Source: Rhodopirellula sp. (GTDB lineage: Bacteria > Planctomycetota > Planctomycetia > Pirellulales > Thermoguttaceae). Taken from it: DNA of 52,743 nucleotides. The notes under the pieces were generated by a model that was not told where the DNA came from, did not search any database, and saw only the letters and a program-made list of their open reading frames with translations. The position numbers and the translations under genes are program-made. Location of the stretch: contig JAAYEH010000100.1 of the NCBI GenBank assembly GCA_012728855.1, forward strand, positions 1 through 52,743, given 5' to 3'. Below, piece by piece: positions 33,739 through 42,559 of this stretch (positions are counted from its first letter, which is position 1; the number at the start of each line of letters is the position of its first letter).

Positions 33739-35394
33739 TTAGCTCGGGTGTCCGATCCAGGTTCGCAGGATATTCGCGGCCGCGTCGGGGTCGTCGGCCA
33801 CCAGTAGCGACAGTTCGTCCTTCAGCGAAGCGCCCGACTGGAAGCGATGCAGTCGACGCTCGACGTCGTTCACCTCTTCGCCTTCTTCGCCGCTTCCTGA
33901 AATCTCCGGATTCGCAGCCGCCGGCTTGCCGGACTGGGAGGCAGGGGCCGAGCGAATCATCGAACGGAGCATGGTGATGCTGACCAGCGCGAGCAGGAGC
34001 ATACCCAGCGTGCTCCACGACTGCCCGAGCCAGGTGATGGCCTTCTCGCTCATCGCCGGTTCCGGCAAATCGGGTGCGGCGATCTTCTGAAAGGCGGTCA
34101 CCGTCACCAATTGCGACTTGTCGGCGATCCCTTCGGCTTCCGGCAGCAGAGCGGCGACGGCCGATCGGATCTTCGCCGTTTCCTCCTGGCGGATCGGATC
34201 GAGTTCGGCCTGTGTGGGCGTCTTCACCGCGGCGCCTGCCTGCGGATTGGGATCGGGCGGGTTTCGCTCGCGCCAGATGCTCTCGAAATAGCTGGTGGGG
34301 ATTCCCACCGTCGCCGTGACCTTCTTCAGAGCGAAAGGTTGGTTTTCGATTTCCTCGGTCGAGCCGGAGAGCGCATTGACCGTGGTCTGCTCCGATTCTT
34401 CCTCCTCCTGGCGCGAACCTTTGCTGGATGCCGCGGAGAGCGCCATGGGGGCATTCGCCTGGTAACCGGGGCGTCCCGCGGCATCGGCGCCGTCTTGAAC
34501 GAGCGAGCGGGACTTGTCGGTTACCTGCATGGGCACGGTTTTGGGATCGTTCTTCACTTCGCGCTGGCGATGCACCCGCTTTGGATCGAGGTCGACGTCG
34601 GTTTCGACTGTCACGTCGGGGACGTACATCAGCACACCGAGGATCCGATCGCGATACCAGTCGGCGTAGAACTGCTTTCGCGCAATGAGCGGATCATCCG
34701 TCGCGCCGCCGAAGCCCGACGGATCGCCGCGGAAAGAACGGCCGGTGTCAAGATCGAGCACGGTGACGTCTTCGGGCTTGAGGCCGGCGACCGCCGCGGC
34801 CACGGTGTGGCGGATGGCCGAGACTTTGGCGCCGTCCAACTCCTGGGCTCCCTTCGATCGGACGTTGACCGACGCCGTGGTAACCTTCTCGCGTCCTAAT
34901 CCCGACTTCTCCTCGGTGTCCCAGAAGATCATTGCCGTTTCGATGCCGCTCATCATGCCGAGGATCTTGGAAAGCTCCTGCTGCTTGGCGATCTTCAATC
35001 GTTCGCGGCGTTTCTCGCGATCTTCGAAGACATTGCCGCTGTCCAAGGCGTTCTCCATCATCTGCCCGAAATCACGGGGAAGCGCGTTGGCATCAGCCAA
35101 TGCGGCCATGTAGGCCGTTTGCTGACCGCGCGGAACCCGGATCCGCGTACCCTCGATCTCGTAGGAATTCAGCCCGGCCTGGGCGAAGGCCCCCTCCATG
35201 TCGCGGACGGCGGCGGGAGGGAACGATTCGCCACTCATCAAATACATGTCCGGGCCGGTGGATCGTTCGACGAAGAGATACCCGATGCCTACGATGACGA
35301 CGGCCAGCAGCAGGCCGGAGGTGATCCGAGCCCCCGGTGTCATCGAGCGAAACAGATCCGCGAGTTGGGCGTATGCTTGATTGATGAAGTCCAT
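33739..35394 (-). CDS. fliF: flagellar MS-ring protein FliF
   Basis: The 551-residue protein forms the MS ring in the inner membrane. Two transmembrane segments flank the periplasmic part: about 23-43 (ITSGLLLAVVIVGIGYLFV) and about 468-485 (TLGMLLLALVSITML). The ring-building motif domain with RIRVPRGQ and AMIFWDTEEKSGLG is conserved. A C-terminal cytoplasmic tail of about 50 residues binds FliG. AGGAG-like bases lie in the 47-base gap to fliE. Confidence 0.94.
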   Translation of the reverse strand: MDFINQAYAQLADLFRSMTPGARITSGLLLAVVIVGIGYLFVERSTGPDMYLMSGESFPPAAVRDMEGAFAQAGLNSYEIEGTRIRVPRGQQTAYMAALADANALPRDFGQMMENALDSGNVFEDREKRRERLKIAKQQELSKILGMMSGIETAMIFWDTEEKSGLGREKVTTASVNVRSKGAQELDGAKVSAIRHTVAAAVAGLKPEDVTVLDLDTGRSFRGDPSGFGGATDDPLIARKQFYADWYRDRILGVLMYVPDVTVETDVDLDPKRVHRQREVKNDPKTVPMQVTDKSRSLVQDGADAAGRPGYQANAPMALSAASSKGSRQEEEESEQTTVNALSGSTEEIENQPFALKKVTATVGIPTSYFESIWRERNPPDPNPQAGAAVKTPTQAELDPIRQEETAKIRSAVAALLPEAEGIADKSQLVTVTAFQKIAAPDLPEPAMSEKAITWLGQSWSTLGMLLLALVSITMLRSMIRSAPASQSGKPAAANPEISGSGEEGEEVNDVERRLHRFQSGASLKDELSLLVADDPDAAANILRTWIGHPS

Positions 35395-35441
35395 CCGTGG
35401 AGCCTCGTCGTTAGCGGCTTGTCATCACAAAGAGGAGCAGG

Positions 35442-35744
35442 TCAAATCCGTATGTTCTGCACCTCCTGATACGCCTGTACCATCTTGTTGCGGATTTGCA
35501 CCATCATCCGGAAGGCGATATCCGCCTTCTGCACGGCGGTGAGGACTTCGGCCGGCGTGATATCCTCGCCGCCCGCCGCCAGATGCTCGACGGCGCGGTC
35601 CGCCTCTTGCTGCATCGAGTTCACTTCCTTGATCGAATCCAGCAAGAACGTCTTGAACGACGGACCACTCTGGACCTGTTCCGTGCTTTGCGGGAGCAGG
35701 TTGGGCGGCGTGGCGGGAATGCTGTTGTTGTGAACGGGATTCAT
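35442..35744 (-). CDS. fliE: flagellar rod-MS-ring junction protein FliE
   Basis: The 100-residue protein has the FliE core in its second half: FKTFLLDSIKEVN, VLTAVQKADIAFRMMVQIRN and KMVQAYQEVQNIRI. It joins the proximal rod to the MS ring. Start and flgC stop overlap by one base (TGATG), so translation is coupled. Confidence 0.92.
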   Translation of the reverse strand: MNPVHNNSIPATPPNLLPQSTEQVQSGPSFKTFLLDSIKEVNSMQQEADRAVEHLAAGGEDITPAEVLTAVQKADIAFRMMVQIRNKMVQAYQEVQNIRI

Positions 35745-36163
35745 CAGACGAGGATCCTCAGGGTTTGCTGGGCCAGGTCTTTGGCGATGTCGATCGCCCC
35801 CAGGTTGGCCTCGTAGGCGCGGGCCGCTTCCATGGCGTCGGTCATCTCGGTCATCATGTTGATATCGGGGTAAGCCACATAGCCTTTATGGGAACCTTCC
35901 TGAATCGCGTCCGGATGTCCGGGCTGGTACTTGTAACGCGGTTCTCTCTCGTCGATTTCCACGGAACTGACGCGAACGCCGGCCGCCCCGGCGGTTCCCA
36001 CCGTGTCGTCCGTTTGGAAGACGACGTATCGCGGCTGGTACGGTGCCGCCTCGCCGGCTTCATCGTGGGTGGTCGACAGGTTCGCCAGATTGCTGGAGAT
36101 GGCATTCATCCGCATCCGTTGTGCGACCAACGCGCTGGTGCTGAGGTCGAGGGCGGAAAGCAT
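35744..36163 (-). CDS. flgC: flagellar basal-body rod protein FlgC
   Basis: The 139-residue rod subunit shows the family pattern LDLSTSALVAQRMRMNAISS, NLANLSTT and the C-terminal helix MMTEMTDAMEAARAYEANL. It follows flgB by 55 bases and precedes fliE. Confidence 0.93.
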   Translation of the reverse strand: MLSALDLSTSALVAQRMRMNAISSNLANLSTTHDEAGEAAPYQPRYVVFQTDDTVGTAGAAGVRVSSVEIDEREPRYKYQPGHPDAIQEGSHKGYVAYPDINMMTEMTDAMEAARAYEANLGAIDIAKDLAQQTLRILV

Positions 36164-36218
36164 CGCCGGGCTCCTCGTTTATGTCAAGCTGATTACTGGG
36201 AATTGGACCAAAAAAACG

Positions 36219-36632
36219 TCAGACTCGCTCGCTGATCGCGACGTTCAACAGACGAAATTGGGCCGTCATCATCGTCAAGGCCAGATTGTGCTGGATTTGA
36301 TTCTTGGCCATCTCGGTCACCTGCGTTTCCATGCCCACGTTGACTTCGTCGTGACGAAGGATGGTTTGACTCTCTCGCGCCACCTCGGCGAGGTTGGCAC
36401 GTCGGCCGAATCCGGGGTCTCCCGGCGACATCGTCCGAGACGGCCGACGGGTTGCCTCGATCGCCTCGCGGAGCCGGCTCTGAAAATCCTCGGGGGACAG
36501 ATCCCGCACCTGATAGCCGGGAGTGTCCAGGTTGGCGATATTCCCGGCGAGCACGTTGTGCCTTGCCTGGGAGAAGGCCACCACCTGCTGCAGGACGGGA
36601 ATCGTCGTTCCGCTGAAGATCTTCTCGTACAT
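36219..36632 (-). CDS. flgB: flagellar basal-body rod protein FlgB
   Basis: The 137-residue rod subunit starts with MYEKIFSGTTIPVLQQVV and has NVLAGNIANLDTPGYQVRD and the C-terminal helix NQIQHNLALTMMTAQFRLL. The ATG at 36632 is chosen because AGGGA lies upstream and a sigma54 promoter ends just before it; the frame is open further up to 36677 but would cover that promoter. It is the first gene of the basal-body operon. Confidence 0.93.
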   Translation of the reverse strand: MYEKIFSGTTIPVLQQVVAFSQARHNVLAGNIANLDTPGYQVRDLSPEDFQSRLREAIEATRRPSRTMSPGDPGFGRRANLAEVARESQTILRHDEVNVGMETQVTEMAKNQIQHNLALTMMTAQFRLLNVAISERV

Positions 36633-36654
36633 GGCTGTATCCCTGCCGGCTGTA

Positions 36655-36670
36655 TGCAAGCGGTGTGCCG
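36655..36670 (-). promoter_or_regulatory. sigma54 (-24/-12) promoter in front of flgB
   Basis: On the minus strand the sequence is CGGCACACCGCTTGCA, against the consensus TGGCACG-N4-TTGCA. The essential GG and GC are separated by exactly 10 bases. Ten of twelve defined positions match. The predicted start near 36644 leaves a 12-base leader with AGGGA at its front, short but usable. A sigma54 activator gene lies directly upstream, at 36987-38408. Confidence 0.65.
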
Positions 36671-36853
36671 ATGACAACCCGGCGCGCCGACGCGGTGAAG
36701 GCTGCCGCGAAGAGAGCTTCGCGCAAATGCCTGCCTGGCGGCAGCTTTCACATCTTGCCTTTCAATGGCAGACTTCTCCAATTCGCAAGACTCCCAGTCT
36801 TGTCCATATCTCAAGCGGCAGAAACGGCCGATGCCCATCCGGCATTCTCTGCC

Positions 36854-36978
36854 GGTAACCGTTCAAGGGGCGGGCGGGGACTGGTCCATTTTTCGGCCGA
36901 TTGACGTGTTTTGGCGATAAAGACGCTGTCCGAAAACATGGACCTGTCCCCTTCCATCCCACCCCGTGAACGGTTACC
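36854..36978. repeat. 125-bp palindromic element (REP/MITE-like)
   Basis: The outer arms GGTAACCGTTCAAGGGG (36854-36870) and 36962-36978 pair with one mismatch. The inner arms at 36876-36896 (GGGGACTGGTCCATTTTTCGG) and 36930-36951 pair with one mismatch and a one-base gap. The inner core is clearly related to that of the element at 17596-17696, while the outer arms differ. It lies between the regulator gene and the flgB promoter. Confidence 0.85.
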
Positions 36979-36986
36979 TCTACCGA

Positions 36987-38408
36987 TTACCTCCCTGCTC
37001 TTGCCAGTGATTTCTCCCGCGGGGCGTATCCGTACTGTCTCAGTTTCCCGGAAAGAGTGCGAACTCCGATGCCCAGAGCCTTGGCGGTTTTTTCGCGGTG
37101 GCCGTCGAAATGGTCCAACGTGGCTTCGATCAGTTTGCGCTCCATGGCTTCCAGACTCAGCCCGACCGCGAAGTCGGCGGTCGCATCAACTCCCTCGTCC
37201 TCGGGACCAAGAAGTAGCCACCGGCGGAGTTCGTCAGCGCCGACCGATCCGTCGGCACCAAGCACACTGAGGCGGGTGATGACGTTTTCCAGTTCACGGA
37301 CATTGCCCGGCCAGTCGTAGTGCATCAGCAAGTCGATGGTCGAGCGATCGAGTTCGACCGGCTCGCGTCCCAACCGAACGGCGCTGCGCCGGAGAAAGAG
37401 AGTCATCAATTCCGGGATATCCTCCTTACGTTGCCTCAGCGGCGGCACGTGAAGCGGAACGACGGCCAGGCGGTAATAGAGATCCTGGCGGAAACGCCCG
37501 GCGGAGACCTCCGCCGCCAGATCCCGGTTTGTCGTCGCCAGCACACGGACATCGACGGCGATGGTCTGGCTGGAACCAACCCGCTCAAAACTCCGTTCCT
37601 GCAACACGCGCAGCAGTTTGGCCTGCAAAACCAGTTCGATCTCCGTCACCTCGTCCAGAAGGATGGAGCCTCCGTCAGCGAGTTCGAATCGGCCCGTGCG
37701 GGCCGTATCGGCCCCGGTAAACGCACCGCGCTCATGCCCGAAAAGCTCGCTTTCCATGAGTTGGGCGGAGAGGACGGGGCAGTTGAGGCTCACCATCGGC
37801 TTGCCCCGGCGACCGCTGGCGGCGTGAATCGCCTTGGCGACGAGTTCCTTGCCGGTGCCGCTCTCGCCGGCAATGAGGACGGTCTCGGGCGTGGGAGCGA
37901 TCTGCAGGATTTTCGCACGCAGGGTCTGCATCAGCGGGCTGGAACCGACCATTTCCGGCTGCTCGCAAGAGGCCGTTGCGGCGTCGGGGGTATCCTGGAC
38001 ATGAACCAGCCGCCCATGACGGATCGCGTGAGCGACCAGTTGTTCGAGCCGGTCGACGTCGAAGGGCTTCTCGAGGTAGTCGAAGGCGCCGTGGCGCATC
38101 GCCTCGACCGCCGTGCTCACCGAGGCGTGCGCGGTCACCATCACCACTTGGGCGCCGTAACGGCGCTGTTCGAGCTGAACGATGAACTCGATCCCGCTCA
38201 TGCCGGGCATCTTCAAGTCGGTCACGATGCAGTCGAACGTCTCGCGACGAACCACCTGGAGCGCCTCGGCGGCGCTGGAGCAGCAGTCCACGCAGTGCCC
38301 GGCCTGGCGGAGCACCTCGGCCATCGATTCCCTCGCCTGAGGATGGTCGTCGACGACCAGCACGCGGCCGCTACCGATGGCGGTCAGCCCGCCGACATGG
38401 GCTTTCAT
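36987..38408 (-). CDS. sigma54-dependent response regulator (NtrC/FlrC type)
   Basis: The 473-residue activator has a receiver domain (GRVLVVDDHP, phospho-acceptor Asp64 in VTDLKMPGMSG), an AAA+ domain (Walker A GESGTGKE, the sigma54 contact loop GAFTGA, Walker B GGSILLDEV, ATTNRDL), and a C-terminal Fis-type helix-turn-helix (HREKTAKALGIGVRTLSGKL). The GAFTGA loop is intact, so it should work with sigma54. It is coupled to the kinase gene by a 4-base overlap. Its place in front of flgB points to control of flagellar genes, as FleR/FlrC do elsewhere. Confidence 0.93.
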   Translation of the reverse strand: MKAHVGGLTAIGSGRVLVVDDHPQARESMAEVLRQAGHCVDCCSSAAEALQVVRRETFDCIVTDLKMPGMSGIEFIVQLEQRRYGAQVVMVTAHASVSTAVEAMRHGAFDYLEKPFDVDRLEQLVAHAIRHGRLVHVQDTPDAATASCEQPEMVGSSPLMQTLRAKILQIAPTPETVLIAGESGTGKELVAKAIHAASGRRGKPMVSLNCPVLSAQLMESELFGHERGAFTGADTARTGRFELADGGSILLDEVTEIELVLQAKLLRVLQERSFERVGSSQTIAVDVRVLATTNRDLAAEVSAGRFRQDLYYRLAVVPLHVPPLRQRKEDIPELMTLFLRRSAVRLGREPVELDRSTIDLLMHYDWPGNVRELENVITRLSVLGADGSVGADELRRWLLLGPEDEGVDATADFAVGLSLEAMERKLIEATLDHFDGHREKTAKALGIGVRTLSGKLRQYGYAPREKSLARAGR

Positions 38409-39250
38409 GCTGCGTTCTCCCGGATAGAGCGAGGAATGGTGAGCGTGAAGACGGCGCCGCCGTCCGGACCGTTGGCGGCGGTCACTCGTCCGCCGTGGGC
38501 TTCGGCGATGCGGTAAACAATCGCCAACCCCAGGCCCGTACCGCCCGGCTTGGTCGTGAAGAACGGCTCGAAGACTTTGCGCACCGCGTCCTCGGAAAGC
38601 CCCACGCCGCTATCGGACACCTGCAAGGCCAGCTCGTGTTGGCCGGTGGTAAGGCCGAAACGCAATACGCCCCCCTCGGGCATGGCGTCCAGGGCGTTGA
38701 GAAAGAGGTTTAGCATCGCACGGCGGAGCATGTCGTAATCGGCCCGGATCAAGTCGCCGGGCGGCGCATCGTTCACGGCGCGAATGGCCTGCGCCGCAAG
38801 CTGGGGCGCCAACGAACCGAAGAGGTCGTCGCCAAGGGTGGCCGCGGGGAATACGTGCCACTGCGGATCGCGGTCCGAGGTGAATTGCAGCAAGTCGTGT
38901 ACAGTCGCGTCGAGATCGGTGAAGCCGGCCGTGATCTTGTCGAGAATTCGCAGGCTTTCCGGGTCGGAGTGGATACGCCGCCGCAGCAGGCTCAGATAGA
39001 GCGTTACCGGGACGAGATTGTTGCGGACTTCGTGTGCGACATGCGAGGCCATCTGCCCGAGGTCGGCCAATCGGTTCTTGCGAGCCAACTGCCGGTTCTT
39101 CGCCTTCAACTCCTCCGTCAATCGGCGGACCTCGCCGCGGAGTGTCTCGTGGGTCTGTTCGAGGCGTACCGTGGCTGTGTGCCAGGCGGCGAGCACAGTC
39201 TCGAGGCTGGCGCTACCGTCGAGGGTGAGGGGGGTCGTGTCATTGGTCAT
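38405..39250 (-). CDS. soluble sensor histidine kinase, partner of the regulator
   Basis: The 281-residue protein has a short N-terminal coiled coil (about 25-65) and no transmembrane or clear PAS domain, so it is probably cytosolic. His73 in SHVAHEVRNNL is the phospho-acceptor. The HATPase part shows NLFLNALDAM, DSGVGLSEDAV, FFTTKPGGTGLGLAIV and GGAVFTLTIP. It resembles FleS/FlrB-type kinases. Its gene overlaps the regulator gene by 4 bases. The signal sensed is likely the state of the growing basal body, by analogy only. Confidence 0.9.
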   Translation of the reverse strand: MTNDTTPLTLDGSASLETVLAAWHTATVRLEQTHETLRGEVRRLTEELKAKNRQLARKNRLADLGQMASHVAHEVRNNLVPVTLYLSLLRRRIHSDPESLRILDKITAGFTDLDATVHDLLQFTSDRDPQWHVFPAATLGDDLFGSLAPQLAAQAIRAVNDAPPGDLIRADYDMLRRAMLNLFLNALDAMPEGGVLRFGLTTGQHELALQVSDSGVGLSEDAVRKVFEPFFTTKPGGTGLGLAIVYRIAEAHGGRVTAANGPDGGAVFTLTIPRSIRENAA

Positions 39251-39253
39251 TGG

Positions 39254-39706
39254 CTATTGGTCGCAGGAGAGGTCGAGTTGGTGGGTGGGGAAGGCAGTGG
39301 AGGCGATGTAGGCGCCGCGTGCCTGGCCAGCATGGTGAATTCCTTGAAGCTGGTTTGCCGCTTCGTCTCGGCGACGGGTCAGTTCCAGTTCGCTCCGCTT
39401 CTCCTGCGCAAGGATCTCCGCCAAGAGGCATTCGCAGCGTTGGACTTGCTCGGCGCACGCCTGGCGCCGTCCGGGCGATCTCCAGTGGCGAGACTCCGGA
39501 TCCTGGTCTCGGAACGGATCAAGTTGGCGCTGGACCGACTGCAAACGCGCGATAACTTCCTGTTTGGCAGACAGGACGTCGAGCAGTCCGGAGATGCTCC
39601 CCTCGTTGAGCAGTTCGCATTGTCTGCGGCCCATGTCGCGCAATTGGGCGAGGCACTGGTGCTTGCGATCGATCAAGTCGGCGAGCAGGTCGGTTTCGAA
39701 TTCCAT
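39254..39706 (-). CDS. FlgN-like flagellar chaperone (putative)
   Basis: The 150-residue protein is mainly helical with coiled-coil potential. The N-terminal half, LLADLIDRKHQCLAQLRDMG and GSISGLLDVLSAKQEVIARL, looks like FlgN-family export chaperones for hook-associated proteins. An in-frame GTG at 39718 would add four residues. It ends 3 bases before the kinase gene begins. Family assignment rests on weak similarity and on place in the flagellar cluster. Confidence 0.6.
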   Translation of the reverse strand: MEFETDLLADLIDRKHQCLAQLRDMGRRQCELLNEGSISGLLDVLSAKQEVIARLQSVQRQLDPFRDQDPESRHWRSPGRRQACAEQVQRCECLLAEILAQEKRSELELTRRRDEAANQLQGIHHAGQARGAYIASTAFPTHQLDLSCDQ

Positions 39707-39757
39707 AGTGGCTTCCACGTGCGGTTCTGCTTGTTGCAGTTCGGTTGCCGCCCGGTC

Positions 39758-42223
39758 TTATGTGGCCGTCAATTGCTCCAGCAGTGTGGTCCATTGCCGG
39801 CGGGAGTAGTTTGTGGTTTCCTCAAAGGGCACGTCCGACTTCATTCGGCCCAGCACAATTTTCGCTTGTTGCAGGGTGCCGCGAGCTTCCGCCGCCTTGT
39901 CCAATCGCCAGTACGTCCTGGCAAGCTGCAGGTAGGCGTCCAGCACCTCGGGGGCGCTCTGGTAGCGATTGGTTACCATCACGTAGGCTTTGGCGGCGTC
40001 ATCGTACTGGCCCAACTCGAAGAGCATCTGCCCGATCATGAAGTAGCAGTTGCGGAGCGTCTTCTTCTGGAGGTCGCTCAGCTCGTCGGTTTCTTGGCGA
40101 CGGGCGAGCTTCTCCTGGATCGTACGGTATCGAACCAGCGCCGCGTCGAGCAGTTCGCGGGTCTGTTTCGAACGCGCCAGACGGATGTTTTCCACCCGAT
40201 CCTGCCGGAGCTTCTCTTCGAGCCGCTTTGCCGTGAGGCGGCAGCAGTCGGCGAGCAGGTACTCCGCCTCGACCGCTCGAGGAGAATCGGGATAGCGTTG
40301 GATGGCCTCGCGAAGCCGCTCGGTCGCCACCTCGTATTCACCTTCCCTGTGCAAGAGACGGCCGAGATCGAAGAGCGATTCGCGCCATTCCTTGCTGGCC
40401 GGGGTGAGAAATTCGCCGCTGAGGTTGTCGTGGAGGAGCTGTTTCGCTTCTTGGCCCCTTCCCTTTTCCGCGTGCGCGCCCGCCGCCAGCAGCCGAGCGC
40501 TGAAGGCTGCCGCATCGCGGGAATGAAACTCGATGCACTCTTCGCAGGCGGCGATGGCTTCGTCCGTCCGATCCAGGGCGAGCATCGCCTCGGCAAGGCC
40601 GACCAGGGCGCGAGGGTGTCTTCGCCGCGTTTCGTTCTTCAGGTAGGCTTGGAAGAGCCTGGCCGCGCTGCGAAAGTCGTGCCCTGCCAAATTCGCCTCG
40701 GCGGCTTCCCAAAGATCGTCGGGATATTCCCGGTCGGCGATCCTCAGTCGTGAGAGGCGTTCGAACTCGCGTCCCGCGGCACGGAGCTTTTCACGGCCCG
40801 TGCCGGCCGTCGGCATCGCTTTGCTCGGCGGTTGAGCCGCCGCCTCCGCCAACAAGCTGCGCCCCCACTGCCGGTAGGTTTGCGCGGCAAGTTCCATCTG
40901 CTGTTTGCGAGGCAACAGCGGGTGGAGCTGCCCGATCAACGCTCGGCAGCAATCAAACTTCTCCGCCGCAAGATACTCGCGGTAGGCGATAAGAAGACGC
41001 TGCCGCAACTCGGCCGGGGAGAGCCAAGGATTCGCAAACGTTTCCGGGCTGACGATGCGGCTGAGCACTCGGCGATAGTTGGCCACCGCAGTTTGATCGT
41101 AACCCAATTGACGGGCAATTTCCGCTTCCGCAAAGGTTGCGGCCAGCGTTTCCGGAGTATCGGGATAGACTTTGCGAACTCGTTCGAACTGCTTCAACGC
41201 CGCGCGGTGCTCCTTGAGTTCCTGCAAGCAGACTCCCGTCAGATAGGCGGCTCTGCAACTCACGTCGGCGCTGAGCGTGTCGCGGCTCTCCGCCTCTCGA
41301 AAGGTGTCGATCGCCGCCTGAATCTTCTCGCGATGCTCAAGCTCGGCTTGCTTGAGAGCATCCGTATCAGCAGTGTCGACGCTTCCGATCAATTCACGCG
41401 CCTGGTGAAGCAGCACTTGGCCTTCCAGGACTACGGCCTCCGCTCGGTCCGCGGCATCGGCCGGGATTTGGGCCAGGGTATCGAGGCATTCGGAAATGTG
41501 GTCGAGATGGAGCAGGATTTTCGCGCGCTGGAGCAGTCCCCGCTGGCGCTCCCGCGAGCTGAGAGACCGGTCGGAGAGATACGAAGTGTTCTCTCGGAGA
41601 GCCTCCGCGTACTGCGGCACGGAGTCGTTCATGCAGGCCTCCGCGAGCAGGCGATGGATCTCGGTCGCCTGCCCGGTGTTCGCTTCAAGCGCGTCGCGAA
41701 GCGCGGGACGGCTTGCGGCGATCTGGTCGCTCTCGTAGAGAGATCGGCCGAGCAGAAGGAGCCCCTCCGGCTGCCGGCCTTCCGGAAAGCCGCGGTCGCG
41801 GGCTTCTTCCAGGTATCGCGAAGCGAGCAGATAAAGGTCTTTGCGGCCGTTGGTCCAAGTTTGATCAGCTTCGTAGGCAGCCGCGGCGCCGAGGACGAAC
41901 GCCAGTCCGCCCAGCGTCTCGGATGGAAGCGGACCTTGCCGGCGGAGCGACTCGGCCATGCGGCGCGCATCGGAAAACCGGCCGTTATCCAGAGCGTCGA
42001 GCGTCAAGGGGAGCGTGAACTCGGCCGCGGCTTGCGAGCCGAGGACGAACCAGAGCCCTAGCGCGGCGCCGGCCGAAGCCAAGACGGAACCCACCAGCAA
42101 CGCCGCCTTGAGCCGGTTGACGCCGACCCATCGCCCGGCGGCCTGGAGCAGGCCGGCGAAGGAAGATCGCCTCTGCGACGACACGGCGTCCGGGCTTTCG
42201 TTTGATTGCGGCTCCGAGGACAT
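39758..42223 (-). CDS. large TPR-repeat membrane protein
   Basis: The 821-residue product has one transmembrane segment (about 38-62, LKAALLVGSVLASAGAALGLWFV) and then about 15 to 20 tetratricopeptide-like helical hairpins to the end, for example YEVATERLREAIQRYPDSP and YDDAAKAYVMVTNRYQSAPE. It probably acts as an envelope scaffold. It is the first gene of the minus-strand flagellar run, but no flagellar family is known for it, so a link to the flagellum is inferred from position alone. The two unrelated long frames on the opposite strand are antisense shadows. Confidence 0.8.
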   Translation of the reverse strand: MSSEPQSNESPDAVSSQRRSSFAGLLQAAGRWVGVNRLKAALLVGSVLASAGAALGLWFVLGSQAAAEFTLPLTLDALDNGRFSDARRMAESLRRQGPLPSETLGGLAFVLGAAAAYEADQTWTNGRKDLYLLASRYLEEARDRGFPEGRQPEGLLLLGRSLYESDQIAASRPALRDALEANTGQATEIHRLLAEACMNDSVPQYAEALRENTSYLSDRSLSSRERQRGLLQRAKILLHLDHISECLDTLAQIPADAADRAEAVVLEGQVLLHQARELIGSVDTADTDALKQAELEHREKIQAAIDTFREAESRDTLSADVSCRAAYLTGVCLQELKEHRAALKQFERVRKVYPDTPETLAATFAEAEIARQLGYDQTAVANYRRVLSRIVSPETFANPWLSPAELRQRLLIAYREYLAAEKFDCCRALIGQLHPLLPRKQQMELAAQTYRQWGRSLLAEAAAQPPSKAMPTAGTGREKLRAAGREFERLSRLRIADREYPDDLWEAAEANLAGHDFRSAARLFQAYLKNETRRRHPRALVGLAEAMLALDRTDEAIAACEECIEFHSRDAAAFSARLLAAGAHAEKGRGQEAKQLLHDNLSGEFLTPASKEWRESLFDLGRLLHREGEYEVATERLREAIQRYPDSPRAVEAEYLLADCCRLTAKRLEEKLRQDRVENIRLARSKQTRELLDAALVRYRTIQEKLARRQETDELSDLQKKTLRNCYFMIGQMLFELGQYDDAAKAYVMVTNRYQSAPEVLDAYLQLARTYWRLDKAAEARGTLQQAKIVLGRMKSDVPFEETTNYSRRQWTTLLEQLTAT

Positions 42224-42493
42224 GGCTTTCTCGCAAGGACACGTTCAACCGGATCGCGAAATGCTCGCCACGGAAGTCCCGGCCCGAGCGACAACGCGAC
42301 CGCCGCGGGCGGATCGCCATCGCGATGCCCCGCGGAGTGTGGTGTTGCAGGTTCTCTCCTGCGGCAAGCGGCTATTCCCGGCAAGCCGTACAACCGCTGG
42401 GCAACAAGAGGAGGAGAGGGCGGGCGGTTTGTACCTGAAAGCAAAGCGGGCTGTCAACCCGGATTGCCCGGCCAGGTGAGAACGGGGTTCGCT

Positions 42494-42552
42494 GTACGTC
42501 AGGCTTTCCGGCCTGACAAGACGCCGGAGTGAGGCTGGAAAGCCTGACGTAC
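42494..42552. repeat. 24-bp inverted repeat (REP-like)
   Basis: GTACGTCAGGCTTTCCGGCC begins the left arm (42494-42517), which pairs with 42529-42552 with two mismatches across an 11-base loop. It stands at the 3' end of the hydrolase gene. A half copy, CCGGCTTTCCAGCCTGAA, is seen near 44563-44580, upstream of malate dehydrogenase. Confidence 0.8.
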
Positions 42553-42559
42553 TCGGTCT

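Noticed and set aside
37320..38516. Plus-strand frame of 398 codons opposite the sigma54 regulator
   Set aside because: It is an antisense shadow; the regulator on the minus strand has all catalytic motifs.
40667..40685. Second sigma54-like site (minus strand, GGGCACG-N4-TCGC)
   Set aside because: It lies inside the TPR coding sequence, lacks one core base of the -12 element and has no gene start at a fitting distance.
38855..40753. Plus-strand open frame of 632 codons across the kinase, chaperone and TPR genes
   Set aside because: It runs antisense over three good genes. Its protein shows no known pattern and reflects the GC-rich third positions of the other strand.
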